A stretch of 64,000 nucleotides of DNA, from positions 186,001 to 250,000 of the forward strand of contig NZ_CAKKMV010000006.1 in assembly GCF_918697865.1 (NCBI RefSeq), written 5' to 3'. The stretch is from Massilia sp. Bi118. Its GTDB lineage: Bacteria > Pseudomonadota > Gammaproteobacteria > Burkholderiales > Burkholderiaceae_D. Numbering within the stretch: the first letter of the stretch is position 1; each line of letters opens with the position of its first letter. Below the pieces are notes generated by a model. That model saw nothing but the letters and a program-made list of their open reading frames with translations. It did not search any database and was not told the origin of the DNA. Both the position numbers and the translations under genes were made by a program. Below are positions 37,558 through 45,558 of this stretch, piece after piece.

Positions 37558-39147
37558 ATGCCGATCGCTGCAGCCAACCCGCATGCCCGCCGCCTGGCGG
37601 CCCTTGCCACCCTCGCCTGCGCCGTGCTGGTCGCCTGCGGCGGCAGTGGTGGCGGCTCGCCGGCGGTGGTGGCCAATCCGCCTCCGGTCGGCGGCGGCGG
37701 CACGCCGGTCAATGGGCCAGCCTGGCTGGGCTTCGGCGGCGACGCGCAGCATGCGGCCCAGGCGCAGGTGGCGACCCAGGACCTGGCGCGCATCGCCTGG
37801 CGCACCGCGGTGGACATGGCGCCGCAGTACAGCGCCCAGGGCTATCTGCTGGTGCACTACGGCTCGCCGGCCATCACCACGAAAAACACCGTGCTGGTGC
37901 CGGTCAAGCGCGGCGTGCAGGAGCTGTACCGCATCGAAGCGCACGACGGCCGCACTGGCGCGCTGGCCTGGACCCTGGACAGCGACTACATCATGCCGGC
38001 GCACCGCTGGACGCCGAGCTACAACCTCACCCTCACCGCCGGCAACCAGCTGGCCTTCCCCGGCGCGGGCGGCAAGCTGATGCTGCGCGACGCCCCCGAT
38101 GCGGCCAATGGCCCCGTGAAGAGCCTGGTGTTCTACGGTGAATCCACTTACAACGGCGCCAAGGGCGCGTTCGACGCCTCGGTCTTCATCAACACGCCCA
38201 TCACGGCGGACACGCAGGGCAATCTGTATTTCGGCTTCAGCGCCCTGCCCTCGAATCCGGCGGGCCTGAAGGGCGGCATCGCCCGCATCGGCGCGAACGG
38301 CGCCGGCAGCTGGGTCGCCGCAAGCACGCTGGCGCAGGACGATGCCGTCGACAAGGCGGCGATGAACAGCGCCCCCGCCCTGTCGCCCGACCAGAAGACG
38401 CTATACGTGGCGGTCAACGGACCGAGTTCGAAGGGCTATCTGGTCGCGCTGGACGCCGCCACGCTGCAGGCGAAGTCGAAAGTCCTGCTGCTCGATCCGC
38501 AAACCAAGCAGCCGGCGCGCGTGTCCGACGACAGCACGGCCTCGCCCACCATCGGCCCGGACGGCGAAGTCTTCTTCGGCGTGCTCGAGACCACGCAGAA
38601 CCAGCACAATGGGCGCGGCTGGCTGCTGCATTTCGATGCGGCGCTGGCGCAAAGCAAAACCCCGGGTTCCTTCGGCTGGGACGACACGGCCTCGATCGTC
38701 CCGGCATCGATGGTGCCCGGCTATGCCGGTCCGTCCAAGTACCTGCTTACCACCAAGTACAACAACTATGGCCGCGCGGGCAGCGGCGATTCGCGCAACA
38801 AGGTCGCGGTGCTGGATCCCAATGCCAGCCAGCCCGACCTGGTGGCGCCTTCGGTCCCGGTCATGAAGGAAGTGCTGGCTGTGATGGGCGTGACGCTTGA
38901 CCCCGACTTCCCGGGCGGTGTGGTCGAATGGTGTATCAACACGGCCGCGGTCGATCCCTTCACGAAGTCCATCCTGATCAACAGCGAGGATGGCTGGCTG
39001 TACCGCTGGGACTTGAGCTCGAACACGCTGAGCCAGAAAATCCGCCTGACCAGCGGCCTGGGCGAGTCCTACACGCCGACCGCGATCGGCGCGGACGGGA
39101 CCGTGTACGCGATCAATAACGCGATCCTGTTCGCGATCGGCAAATAA
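37558..39147 (+). CDS. PQQ-like beta-propeller lipoprotein
   Basis: 529 residues. An Ala-rich signal peptide ends in a lipobox with Cys27 (VLVACGGSGGG). Propeller-like motifs recur: WLGFGGDAQHAAQAQ, LYRIEAHDGRTGALAWTL, GNLYFGFSALP, KTLYVAVNGPSSKGYLVALDAAT, DGWLYRWDL and DGTVYAINNAI. No Trp-docking set typical of BamB is evident, so a BamB role is doubtful. It is divergent from the haem-propeller gene with 111 bases between them, which suggests joint function or regulation. GGAG precedes the ATG. Confidence 0.8.
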   Translation: MPIAAANPHARRLAALATLACAVLVACGGSGGGSPAVVANPPPVGGGGTPVNGPAWLGFGGDAQHAAQAQVATQDLARIAWRTAVDMAPQYSAQGYLLVHYGSPAITTKNTVLVPVKRGVQELYRIEAHDGRTGALAWTLDSDYIMPAHRWTPSYNLTLTAGNQLAFPGAGGKLMLRDAPDAANGPVKSLVFYGESTYNGAKGAFDASVFINTPITADTQGNLYFGFSALPSNPAGLKGGIARIGANGAGSWVAASTLAQDDAVDKAAMNSAPALSPDQKTLYVAVNGPSSKGYLVALDAATLQAKSKVLLLDPQTKQPARVSDDSTASPTIGPDGEVFFGVLETTQNQHNGRGWLLHFDAALAQSKTPGSFGWDDTASIVPASMVPGYAGPSKYLLTTKYNNYGRAGSGDSRNKVAVLDPNASQPDLVAPSVPVMKEVLAVMGVTLDPDFPGGVVEWCINTAAVDPFTKSILINSEDGWLYRWDLSSNTLSQKIRLTSGLGESYTPTAIGADGTVYAINNAILFAIGK

Positions 39148-39159
39148 TCCGAATCAGGG

Positions 39160-39182
39160 GATCGCCGGCGGCGCTTTTTTAG
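39160..39182 (+). terminator. Possible terminator after the propeller lipoprotein gene
   Basis: A short GC-rich dyad (CGCCGGCG) is followed by GCTTTTTTA, 13-35 bases after the stop codon. The stem is weak, so this is tentative. Confidence 0.35.
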
Positions 39183-39224
39183 ATCGGGGATAATGTCGGT
39201 CCTGCAATCGACACACCGTCCCCC

Positions 39225-40103
39225 ATGCGTACCGGCATCCTTTCCGCCGCCTCGGCCTTCCTGTGCTGGGGCCTGTTCCCGCTGTATTTCCACGCCATCG
39301 GCGAGGTGCCGCCAATGCAGATCCTGGCGCACCGCATGCTCTGGTCGCTGCTGTTCCTGCTGATCGTGCTGGCCGTGCGCAGGCAATGGGCTTGGCTCGC
39401 TGTCGCCCGCCAGCCGCGCATACTCGGCAGCTTCATCGCCTCCGCCGTGCTGCTGAGCGTGAACTGGCTGATCTATATCTGGGCGGTCAACAATAATCAC
39501 GTAATCGAAGCCAGCCTGGGCTACTTCATCAATCCGCTGGTGAACATTTCGCTCGGCTACCTGCTGCTGAAAGAAAGATTGCGGCCGGCGCAGTGGGCGG
39601 CGATCGCCGTGGCGGCGCTGGGCGTGGCCTGGCTGACCTGGCAGGCGGGCACCGTGCCGTGGATCGCGCTGGCGCTGGCCTTTTCCTTTGGCGGCTACGG
39701 GCTGCTGCGCAAGACCGCCGCGCTGGGCGCGCTGGAGGGGCTGTCGTTCGAGACCATGGTGCTGTTCCCGGTGGCGGCCGCCTATGTGGTCTGGCTGACG
39801 ATGAACGGCCAGAACGCCTTCATCAACACGGAATCGACCTCGACCCAGCTGCTGCTGATGGCGGCCGGGCCGATCACCGCGATCCCGCTGCTGCTGTTCG
39901 CCTCGGGCGCGCGCCAGATCCCCTTGTCCGTGCTGGGGCTGCTGCAATACCTGTCGCCGACCCTGCAATTCCTGCTCGGCGTCTGGCTGTTCCACGAACC
40001 GTTTACGCCGGACCGCCTGGTCGGCTTCGCACTGATCTGGGCCGCCCTCGCCCTGTTCGCCGCCGAAGGCCTGCTGCGCCGCCCCACCCCGGCCAAAGCT
40101 TGA
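39225..40103 (+). CDS. rarD: RarD-type EamA family transporter
   Basis: A membrane protein of 292 residues with ten helices in two EamA repeats. The N-terminus (GILSAASAFLCWGLFPLYFHAI) and SVNWLIYIWAVNNNHVIEASLGYFINPL (read in two parts) are characteristic of RarD. Annotated members are called chloramphenicol-sensitive protein, but the true substrate is not known. A cluster of GGGGTCAGAGCAC repeats begins just after its stop codon. Confidence 0.88.
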   Translation: MRTGILSAASAFLCWGLFPLYFHAIGEVPPMQILAHRMLWSLLFLLIVLAVRRQWAWLAVARQPRILGSFIASAVLLSVNWLIYIWAVNNNHVIEASLGYFINPLVNISLGYLLLKERLRPAQWAAIAVAALGVAWLTWQAGTVPWIALALAFSFGGYGLLRKTAALGALEGLSFETMVLFPVAAAYVVWLTMNGQNAFINTESTSTQLLLMAAGPITAIPLLLFASGARQIPLSVLGLLQYLSPTLQFLLGVWLFHEPFTPDRLVGFALIWAALALFAAEGLLRRPTPAKA

Positions 40104-40105
40104 AT

Positions 40106-40235
40106 AATTCGGGGTCAGAATAATTCGGGGTCAGAGCACTTTTTCGAGCAATTTCTTCAATTTGGGGTCAGAGCACATTTTTCGGCAAGCTTCCAAGCGG
40201 CGCCGAGCCGAAAATGTGCTCTGACCCCGAATTTT
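40106..40235. repeat. GGGGTCAGAGCAC repeat cluster, locus 2
   Basis: Four units lie between rarD and ettA. A short AATTCGGGGTCAGA (40106-40119), a longer direct copy (40122-40145) and AATTTGGGGTCAGAGCACA (40159-40177 and beyond) point one way. The complement (about 40207-40234, TGTGCTCTGACCCCGAATT) points the other. The last two form an inverted pair whose arms extend to CGGC/GCCG. Locus 1 is at 13760. Confidence 0.88.
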
Positions 40236-40281
40236 TACAGTATCCTGTCGTCCTTATTTCTCACCGAATTACACCTATCAC

Positions 40282-41949
40282 ATGGCCAATTACGTCTACA
40301 CCATGAACCGCGTGGGCAAGATCGTCCCACCGAAACGGCAGATCCTGAAGGATATTTCGCTGTCCTTTTTCCCGGGCGCGAAGATCGGCGTGCTGGGCCT
40401 GAACGGCTCCGGCAAGTCGACCCTGCTGAAGATCATGGCCGGCATCGACACCGATATCCAGGGCGAAGCGCGCCCGATGCCGGGCCTGAACATCGGCTAC
40501 CTGCCGCAGGAACCCCAGCTGGATCCGGAAAAGACCGTGCGCCAGGAAGTGGAAAGCGGCCTCGGCGAAGCCTTCGAGGCGCAAGCCAAGCTGGAGGCCG
40601 TGTACGCCGCCTATGCCGATGAAGACGCGGATTTCGACGCCCTCGCCAAGGAGCAGGAGCGCCTGGAATCGATCATCGCCGCGGCCGACGGCGGCAACCT
40701 GAACCTGCAGATGGAAATGGCCGCCGACGCGCTGCGCCTGCCGCCCTGGGACCAGAAGATCGCCGTGCTGTCGGGCGGTGAAAAGCGCCGCGTGGCGCTG
40801 TGCAAGCTGCTGCTGAGCAAGCCGGACATGCTGCTGCTGGACGAGCCGACCAACCACCTGGACGCCGAATCGGTCGAGTGGCTGGAGCAGTTCCTGCTGC
40901 GCTTCCCGGGCACCGTGGTCGGCATCACCCACGACCGCTACTTCCTCGACAACGCCGCCGAATGGATCCTGGAACTGGACCGCGGTTCGGGCATTCCATG
41001 GAAGGGCAATTACTCGTCCTGGCTGGACCAGAAGCAGGCCCGCCTGAAGCAGGAAGAAGCCACCGAGTCGGCCCGCCAGAAAGCGCTGCAGAAGGAACTG
41101 GAATGGTCGCGCCAGAATCCGAAGGCGCGGCAAGCCAAGTCGAAGGCCAGGTTGGCCCGCTTCAACGAGCTGAGCGAATACGAATACCAGAAGCGCAACG
41201 AGACCCAGGAGATCTTCATCCCCGTGGCCGAGCGCCTGGGCAACGACGTCATCGAGTTCAAGAACGTCAGCAAAGCCTTCGGCGACCGCCTGCTGATCGA
41301 CAACCTGTCGTTCACGATTCCGCCGGGCGCCATCGTCGGCATCATCGGCCCGAACGGCGCCGGTAAGTCGACCCTGTTCAAGATGATCGCCGGCAAAGAG
41401 CAGCCGGACAGCGGCGAAGTCCACATCGGCCAGACGGCGAAAGTCTCGCTGGTCGACCAGAGCCGCGACGACCTGGCCAACAACAAGACCGTGTTCGAAG
41501 ATGTCACCGGCGGCGCCGACATGCTGAGCGTCGGCCGCTTCGAGATGCCGTCGCGTGCCTACCTCGGCCGCTTCAACTTCAAGGGCGCGGACCAGCAGAA
41601 GGTGGTCGGCAACCTGTCGGGCGGCGAACGCGGCCGTCTGCACCTGGCCAAGACCCTGCTGCAAGGCGGCAACGTCCTGCTGCTGGACGAACCGTCGAAC
41701 GACCTCGACGTCGAAACCCTGCGCGCGCTCGAAGATGCGCTGCTGGAATTCGCCGGCAGCGTGATGGTGATCTCCCACGATCGCTGGTTCCTCGACCGTA
41801 TCGCCACGCACATCCTGGCTTTCGAGGGCAACTCGCAAGTCACCTTCTTCGACGGCAATTATCAGGAATATGAAGCCGACAAGAAGAAGCGCCTGGGCGA
41901 AGAAGGCGCCAAGCCGAAGCGTATCCGCTACAAGCCGCTCACTACCTGA
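40282..41949 (+). CDS. ettA: Energy-dependent translational throttle protein EttA
   Basis: This ABC-F protein of 555 residues carries two ATPase domains joined by a linker. The first P-loop is GLNGSGKST, the second GPNGAGKST; signatures are LSGGEKRRVAL and LSGGERGRLHL, and Walker B motifs LLLDEPTNHLD and LLLDEPSNDLD. The N-terminus (MANYVYTMNRVGKIVPPKRQ) and the long EttA arm between domains match the subfamily, which binds the ribosomal E site and gates translation by ADP/ATP ratio. A strong terminator follows. Confidence 0.96.
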   Translation: MANYVYTMNRVGKIVPPKRQILKDISLSFFPGAKIGVLGLNGSGKSTLLKIMAGIDTDIQGEARPMPGLNIGYLPQEPQLDPEKTVRQEVESGLGEAFEAQAKLEAVYAAYADEDADFDALAKEQERLESIIAAADGGNLNLQMEMAADALRLPPWDQKIAVLSGGEKRRVALCKLLLSKPDMLLLDEPTNHLDAESVEWLEQFLLRFPGTVVGITHDRYFLDNAAEWILELDRGSGIPWKGNYSSWLDQKQARLKQEEATESARQKALQKELEWSRQNPKARQAKSKARLARFNELSEYEYQKRNETQEIFIPVAERLGNDVIEFKNVSKAFGDRLLIDNLSFTIPPGAIVGIIGPNGAGKSTLFKMIAGKEQPDSGEVHIGQTAKVSLVDQSRDDLANNKTVFEDVTGGADMLSVGRFEMPSRAYLGRFNFKGADQQKVVGNLSGGERGRLHLAKTLLQGGNVLLLDEPSNDLDVETLRALEDALLEFAGSVMVISHDRWFLDRIATHILAFEGNSQVTFFDGNYQEYEADKKKRLGEEGAKPKRIRYKPLTT

Positions 41950-41990
41950 GTTGGCTGCATCGCAGCGCTTTAGTAGCGTTTGCACCACAA

Positions 41991-42016
41991 AAGCTCCCTG
42001 CGGGGAGCTTTTTTTT
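41991..42016 (+). terminator. Rho-independent terminator of ettA
   Basis: AAGCTCCC, loop TGCG, GGGAGCTT, then a run of eight T residues in total, 42 bases after the ettA stop codon. Confidence 0.92.
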
Positions 42017-42174
42017 CGCTCTTCGCTGGCGATAGCAGCGCATGTGGACAATCCTGAAGCCTGGTTTCCCGGATGTGCGTGCCTCGATTTTTTCGCGCGG
42101 AAATGGATCGGCCCGATTTCCATCTCATGTGTAGAATCAGGCGTCGTTGAGGTCGGCTCACGCCACGATCATTC

Positions 42175-42714
42175 ATGACACGTTACCGCGATAACCGCGT
42201 TCCCGGCATGACGTACTTTTTCACGGTGCGCCTGCTGGACCGGAATAGCACTTTGTTGACGGACCACTTCTCGGCCTTCGGCGAAGCCATGCGCCAGGCC
42301 CGGATCCGCAAACCCTTCCACGTCGATGCTTGGGTAGTGCTGCCCGATCACGCGCATGCGATCTGGACCCTGCCTCCCGGCGACCACGATTGCGCCACAC
42401 GCTGGCGCGCGGTCAAGATCGCCTTTTCCAAAGCACTGCACAAGACCGGACTGGCGCTGGCGAGCGCGGCCGACGCCGCGATCTGGGAGCGCCACTACCG
42501 CGATTACCGCGTCGGCGACGACAACGAATACGCGGCCCTGATCGACTACGTACACAGCAATCCGATGCGCCACGGCTTTTGCCAGCACGCCTCCGACTGG
42601 CCCTGGTCCTCGTTGCACCGCTTCGTTGCCGCCGGATTCGACGCGCCGCAGCCGCCGCTGGCGCCACCGCCTTGGACGGGTCCGCTCCACCCATCGGCGC
42701 AGCTCCCCCTGTAA
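42175..42714 (+). CDS. REP-associated tyrosine transposase (RAYT)
   Basis: 179 residues of the Y1_Tnp/HUH fold. The divalent-metal His pair is in VVLPDHAHAIWTLP; the single catalytic Tyr is most likely that of LIDYVHSNPMRHG; RYRDNRVPGMTYFFTVRLLDRNSTLL (read in parts) is the RAYT N-terminus and DWPWSSLHRF its C-terminus. RAYTs are single-copy and are thought to mobilise REP/BIME hairpins without moving themselves. No insertion-sequence ends flank it. GGGGTCAGAGCAC hairpins lie 2 kb upstream and GTCATTCCCGCG hairpins elsewhere; which family it acts on cannot be told. Confidence 0.9.
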   Translation: MTRYRDNRVPGMTYFFTVRLLDRNSTLLTDHFSAFGEAMRQARIRKPFHVDAWVVLPDHAHAIWTLPPGDHDCATRWRAVKIAFSKALHKTGLALASAADAAIWERHYRDYRVGDDNEYAALIDYVHSNPMRHGFCQHASDWPWSSLHRFVAAGFDAPQPPLAPPPWTGPLHPSAQLPL

Positions 42715-42742
42715 AAGCAAAAAGGGCCCGCGAAGGCCCTTT
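42714..42742 (-). terminator. Terminator of the small porin gene (possibly bidirectional)
   Basis: On the minus strand AAAGGGCC, loop TTCGCG, GGCCCTTT is followed by TTGCTTTTA, 56-84 bases after the stop of the barrel protein. The same stem begins six bases after the RAYT stop codon and could serve that gene too, though its T tract is poorer on that strand. Confidence 0.75.
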
Positions 42743-42797
42743 GATGTTCCTGTAGGCACCCCGTGCCCACGCATGACGTCAGCGTTACGCCGACCTC

Positions 42798-43319
42798 TTA
42801 GAAGTTGTAATGCGCGCCAACAGTCCAAACGTTAGCCTTGGCGCCGATGTCCTTCTCCTTGCCATAGCGCTCATACTCGGCAGTCAGCGCAACCTTCTGG
42901 TTCAGCTTGTACTGCACGCCCAGCGCACCGTAGGCGCCGGTATCGGTGTCCTTCAGGTTCAGGGCCGCGCTGTCGAACTTGCGCTCGCTGTGCTGCACGC
43001 CGACCTTGCCGTACACGGCAAACTGGTCGTTCACCGGCGCGGTGGCCTTGGCGGCGATATAGGTGCCGTGGCCCTTGGTGGTGCCGCCGGCGGCGTCATG
43101 GTCGCCGAAATCGGTGTAGCCGGCTTCAGCAGCCCAGGTGCGGTTGAATTCGTAGCCGCCGTACAGCTTGCCGCCGGCCTTGTAGTCGTCCGACTGGATG
43201 TTCTTGGCCGAGGCCACGCCCACGCCAACATAGGCATGCGGCTGGTCGGTGGTGAAGTTCTGGGCCTGGGCAGCGGTCATGGCGGCGCCTGCGATCAGTG
43301 CAACGATGAGCTTTTTCAT
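42798..43319 (-). CDS. Small outer-membrane beta-barrel protein
   Basis: 173 residues. A signal peptide (MKKLIVALIAGAAMTAAQA) precedes an eight-strand barrel pattern with alternating hydrophobics (YVGVGVASAKNI, GGKLYGGYEFNRTWAAEAGYTDFG, FAVYGKVGVQHSE, TGAYGALGVQYKLN) and a terminal aromatic (VGAHYNF) as needed for BAM insertion. It resembles the OmpA N-terminal/opacity barrels. The role is unknown. I start it at 43319 because AAAGGA is suitably spaced for this ATG, whereas the ATG at 43328 is directly against it. The 180-base AT-rich region upstream suggests a strong promoter. Confidence 0.85.
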   Translation of the reverse strand: MKKLIVALIAGAAMTAAQAQNFTTDQPHAYVGVGVASAKNIQSDDYKAGGKLYGGYEFNRTWAAEAGYTDFGDHDAAGGTTKGHGTYIAAKATAPVNDQFAVYGKVGVQHSERKFDSAALNLKDTDTGAYGALGVQYKLNQKVALTAEYERYGKEKDIGAKANVWTVGAHYNF

Positions 43320-43501
43320 ATTCGGCATCCTTTATTTGGTTTGACTGAGTCGCGATGCGAAAGTGAATCGCGATGTGGTCAAGATATCAGCTGCCAAATG
43401 CTTAAGTCAGTGCCCATTTCGTAAGAACTGTAAGAACATGTAACTTACTGACCCATTATTCAGTAATAAAATCACTGATATTGACTACAAATGCTTAGTA
43501 A
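43320..43501. promoter_or_regulatory. AT-rich upstream region of the porin gene
   Basis: The 180 bases between the porin start and the alkB stop are much richer in A+T than the flanks, especially 43430-43500 with TCAGTAATAAAATCACTGA, an imperfect dyad. No coding frame is supported. It presumably holds the porin promoter; I cannot place -35 and -10 boxes with confidence. Confidence 0.4.
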
Positions 43502-44098
43502 TTAAGCGATGTAGCGAAAAGTGAGATTGAGCCGCGCGCCGACCGGTTTTGCAGTCTTGTTGATCCCATGCAGCCAGTGCCGCTGCAGGGATCCCGCCAT
43601 TAGCAGCAGGTTGCCGTCGGCGAGCTCGAGTTTCAGCGTGCGCTTGCTGCGTTTGTGGCGCAGGAGGAAGGTCCGGCTGGCGCCATAGCTGAGCGAGGCG
43701 ATGGCGGGCTGCGGGCCCAGTTCCGGCTCGTCGTCGCTGTGCATGCCCATGCTGTCGGCGCCGTCCCGGTAATAGTTCAGCAACACGCTGTTATAGCGGT
43801 GGCCGGTGGCGGCTTCGACGGCGCTGCGCAGCTCGGCGAGCAGCGGTGTCATCGGCAGCGCTTCGAGGCGCAGGCCGGAATAGGTATAGCTGGCTTCGCC
43901 ATGCCAGGCGGTCAGGCGCGGCTGCAGGTGGCGCTTGCCGTAGACGACGATGGTCTCGTGGCGCCAGGCGGTGTCATTGACCAGGCGCGCGAAGATCTCG
44001 GCATTGCTCAGCGGCATAGGGAGCCGGTGCAGCAGCGCCAGTTCACCATCCTCGATCGGGATGGCCTGCAATTTGGCCTCGTCGGAAAACAGATCCAT
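43502..44098 (-). CDS. alkB: AlkB-like 2-oxoglutarate/Fe(II) dioxygenase
   Basis: 198 residues. The double-stranded beta-helix carries the iron ligands HSD in MGMHSDDEPELG and His in RHWLHGI, and the 2-oxoglutarate Arg pair in GARLNLTFR. NYYRDGADSMG is typical of the AlkB family (ALKBH2/3-like). It removes alkyl lesions such as 1-methyladenine from DNA or RNA by oxidation. The frame continues upstream to 44590 but overlaps the opposite-strand gene; the ATG at 44098 (MDLFSDEAK) gives a family-sized protein. It is divergent from the SUOX-fold gene. Confidence 0.9.
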   Translation of the reverse strand: MDLFSDEAKLQAIPIEDGELALLHRLPMPLSNAEIFARLVNDTAWRHETIVVYGKRHLQPRLTAWHGEASYTYSGLRLEALPMTPLLAELRSAVEAATGHRYNSVLLNYYRDGADSMGMHSDDEPELGPQPAIASLSYGASRTFLLRHKRSKRTLKLELADGNLLLMAGSLQRHWLHGINKTAKPVGARLNLTFRYIA

Positions 44099-44149
44099 GC
44101 AGGTAAGTCTAGGTATGATGGCAAGATTCCATAACCAGGATATTTTCGC

Positions 44150-44740
44150 ATGAACAAACGCCAGTTCCTCGGCGCGGCGGCAGCGGCCGGCGCCGTCCCG
44201 CTTGCAGGCCGGGCCGCGGCAGCCTCCCAGCCGGCGCCGCCGGACGGGCCGGCCCTGCTGACGATCACCGGCAACATCGACCACAGCAACCGCGGCCCCT
44301 TCGACCCGGCGCTCGACCAGATGATGCACAAGCACGGCGTCAGCTTCCGCAAGGCCTGGGTGTTCGACGATGCCGCCTTGCGCGCGCTGCCGGCACAGAC
44401 GATCAAACCGACACTGGAATACGACGCCAGGCCACATATGCTGCGCGGACCGCTGCTGGAAGACGTGCTGGCACGCGCCGGCGCCAGACTGGAGGACAAG
44501 ACGGTGCTGGTGCTGCGCGCGGTGGACGGCTACAACGTCGAGCTGCCGCTGGCGCAGGCGCGCGCAAGGCGCTTCGTCATCGCCACGCACGTGGACGGCA
44601 AGCCGATGCCGCTGGGAGGATTGGGACCGCTATGGGCTGTCTACGACGCCGACCGGGCGCCGGACATGGCAAAGCTGCCGCTGGGGCAGCGCTTTGCGGC
44701 TTGCCCCTGGGCGCTGTATCACATCGAGGTGAAGTCTTAA
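44150..44740 (+). CDS. Exported small molybdopterin-oxidoreductase-like (SUOX-fold) protein
   Basis: 196 residues. The N-terminus MNKRQFLGAAAAAGAVPLAGRAAAA resembles a Tat signal with a K-R instead of R-R pair. The body (ALLTITGNIDHSNRG, LEYDARPHMLRGPLLEDVLARAG, AVDGYNVELPL, LGGLGPLWAVYD) matches small stand-alone proteins with a sulfite-oxidase-like fold. The only Cys lies near the C-terminus (ACPWAL), so the usual Mo-ligating Cys seems absent and cofactor binding is doubtful. No haem or membrane partner gene is adjacent. Its stop overlaps that of the next gene on the other strand. Confidence 0.72.
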   Translation: MNKRQFLGAAAAAGAVPLAGRAAAASQPAPPDGPALLTITGNIDHSNRGPFDPALDQMMHKHGVSFRKAWVFDDAALRALPAQTIKPTLEYDARPHMLRGPLLEDVLARAGARLEDKTVLVLRAVDGYNVELPLAQARARRFVIATHVDGKPMPLGGLGPLWAVYDADRAPDMAKLPLGQRFAACPWALYHIEVKS

Positions 44741-45099
44741 GCGTAGGCTTCCGCCAGGCTCATGACCCGCGGCGCGACTGTGACGCCAAAGTTACCGAAC
44801 AGCGTATCCAGCGCCGCCAGGTTGCTCGCGCACTCATCGGTCTTCCAGCCATTGAACAGATCGGTGCCGTCTTTCTGGAAGTGCATGTCGAGTACTTTGC
44901 CCTTGTCCTTGTGGACATAGCCTTGCTGATGGGTGTTCTTGAACCCGAGTTCCTGCAGCGCGGCCAGCACGGCTTGCGGCGGATTGTCCGGGTCGGTAGC
45001 CAGGAAGACGCCGAAGGTCTTGCCCGGCGGTTTGGCAGCGACGTCGACTTCGTAAATGCCCGGCGCCTTGGTAACGCTGGTACTCTTCAAAAACAGCAT
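44737..45099 (-). CDS. Hypothetical protein, 120 aa
   Basis: I do not recognise the family. It is a soluble protein with no signal peptide, beginning MLFLKSTSVTKAPGIYEVDV and containing QAVLAALQELGFKNTHQQGYVHKDKG. GGAGG six bases before the ATG supports translation. It stands alone between the SUOX-fold gene, with which it overlaps by four bases tail to tail, and the broken MAPEG gene. Confidence 0.65.
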   Translation of the reverse strand: MLFLKSTSVTKAPGIYEVDVAAKPPGKTFGVFLATDPDNPPQAVLAALQELGFKNTHQQGYVHKDKGKVLDMHFQKDGTDLFNGWKTDECASNLAALDTLFGNFGVTVAPRVMSLAEAYA

Positions 45100-45177
45100 G
45101 CGATCCTCCGTGGTCTAGACTTCCCAGCTTATTGCACTACGGGAACTTTGTCGACGTGAGCTTGCTGAATTTTTGCT

Positions 45178-45558
45178 CTACTGCAACAGCAATCCGAACA
45201 CGCTGCCAGCGACCAGGGCGCCGCAAGCCAGCATGCCGATAATAAAACCGGCTTCGCGCTTGCTCGGGTCGCGGTAATAGCCCAGCGCATACAGGATGCG
45301 CCCCAGGCACCACAGCAGCGCGCCGGCCGCCGCCCAGGTATCGCCCAAATAATAAGCACACAGCCACAGCGGCGCCAGCACCAGCGGCAGCTGCTCGAGG
45401 GTATTGGCCTGCACCCGCTGCGCGCTCTAGAAAGGCAGCGGACCGTCCATTTGCGGCGCCGGCACCTTGTATTTCGCTCTCGCCCAGCCGGCCATCACGC
45501 CGGTCCAGACATACACGCCGAGCACCGCCAGGGTGGCCCATGCACTCCATTTGATCAT
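45178..45558 (-). pseudogene. MAPEG family membrane protein gene interrupted by an in-frame amber codon
   Basis: From the ATG at 45558 the frame reads MIKWSAWATLAVLGVYVWTG and KYKVPAPQMDGPLPF, then TAG (45427-45429, codon 44), then SAQRVQANTLEQLPLVLAPLWLCAYYL and on to a natural stop at 45178. The two halves join into one 126-residue MAPEG protein with four helices, no frameshift being needed. Relatives have Gln at or near the interrupted position, so a single CAG-to-TAG change explains it. A GTG at 45414 could reinitiate and give a truncated protein lacking the first helix. It overlaps the DUF2520 stop codon (ATGA). Confidence 0.82.

Noticed and set aside
37447..38004. Long N-terminal extension of the haem-propeller frame
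   Set aside because: It lies entirely antisense to the lipoprotein gene, and the signal peptide at 37446 fixes the real start.
42175..42714. Insertion sequence of the IS200/IS605 type
   Set aside because: The protein is of the RAYT branch, and no element ends or tnpB-like partner flank it.
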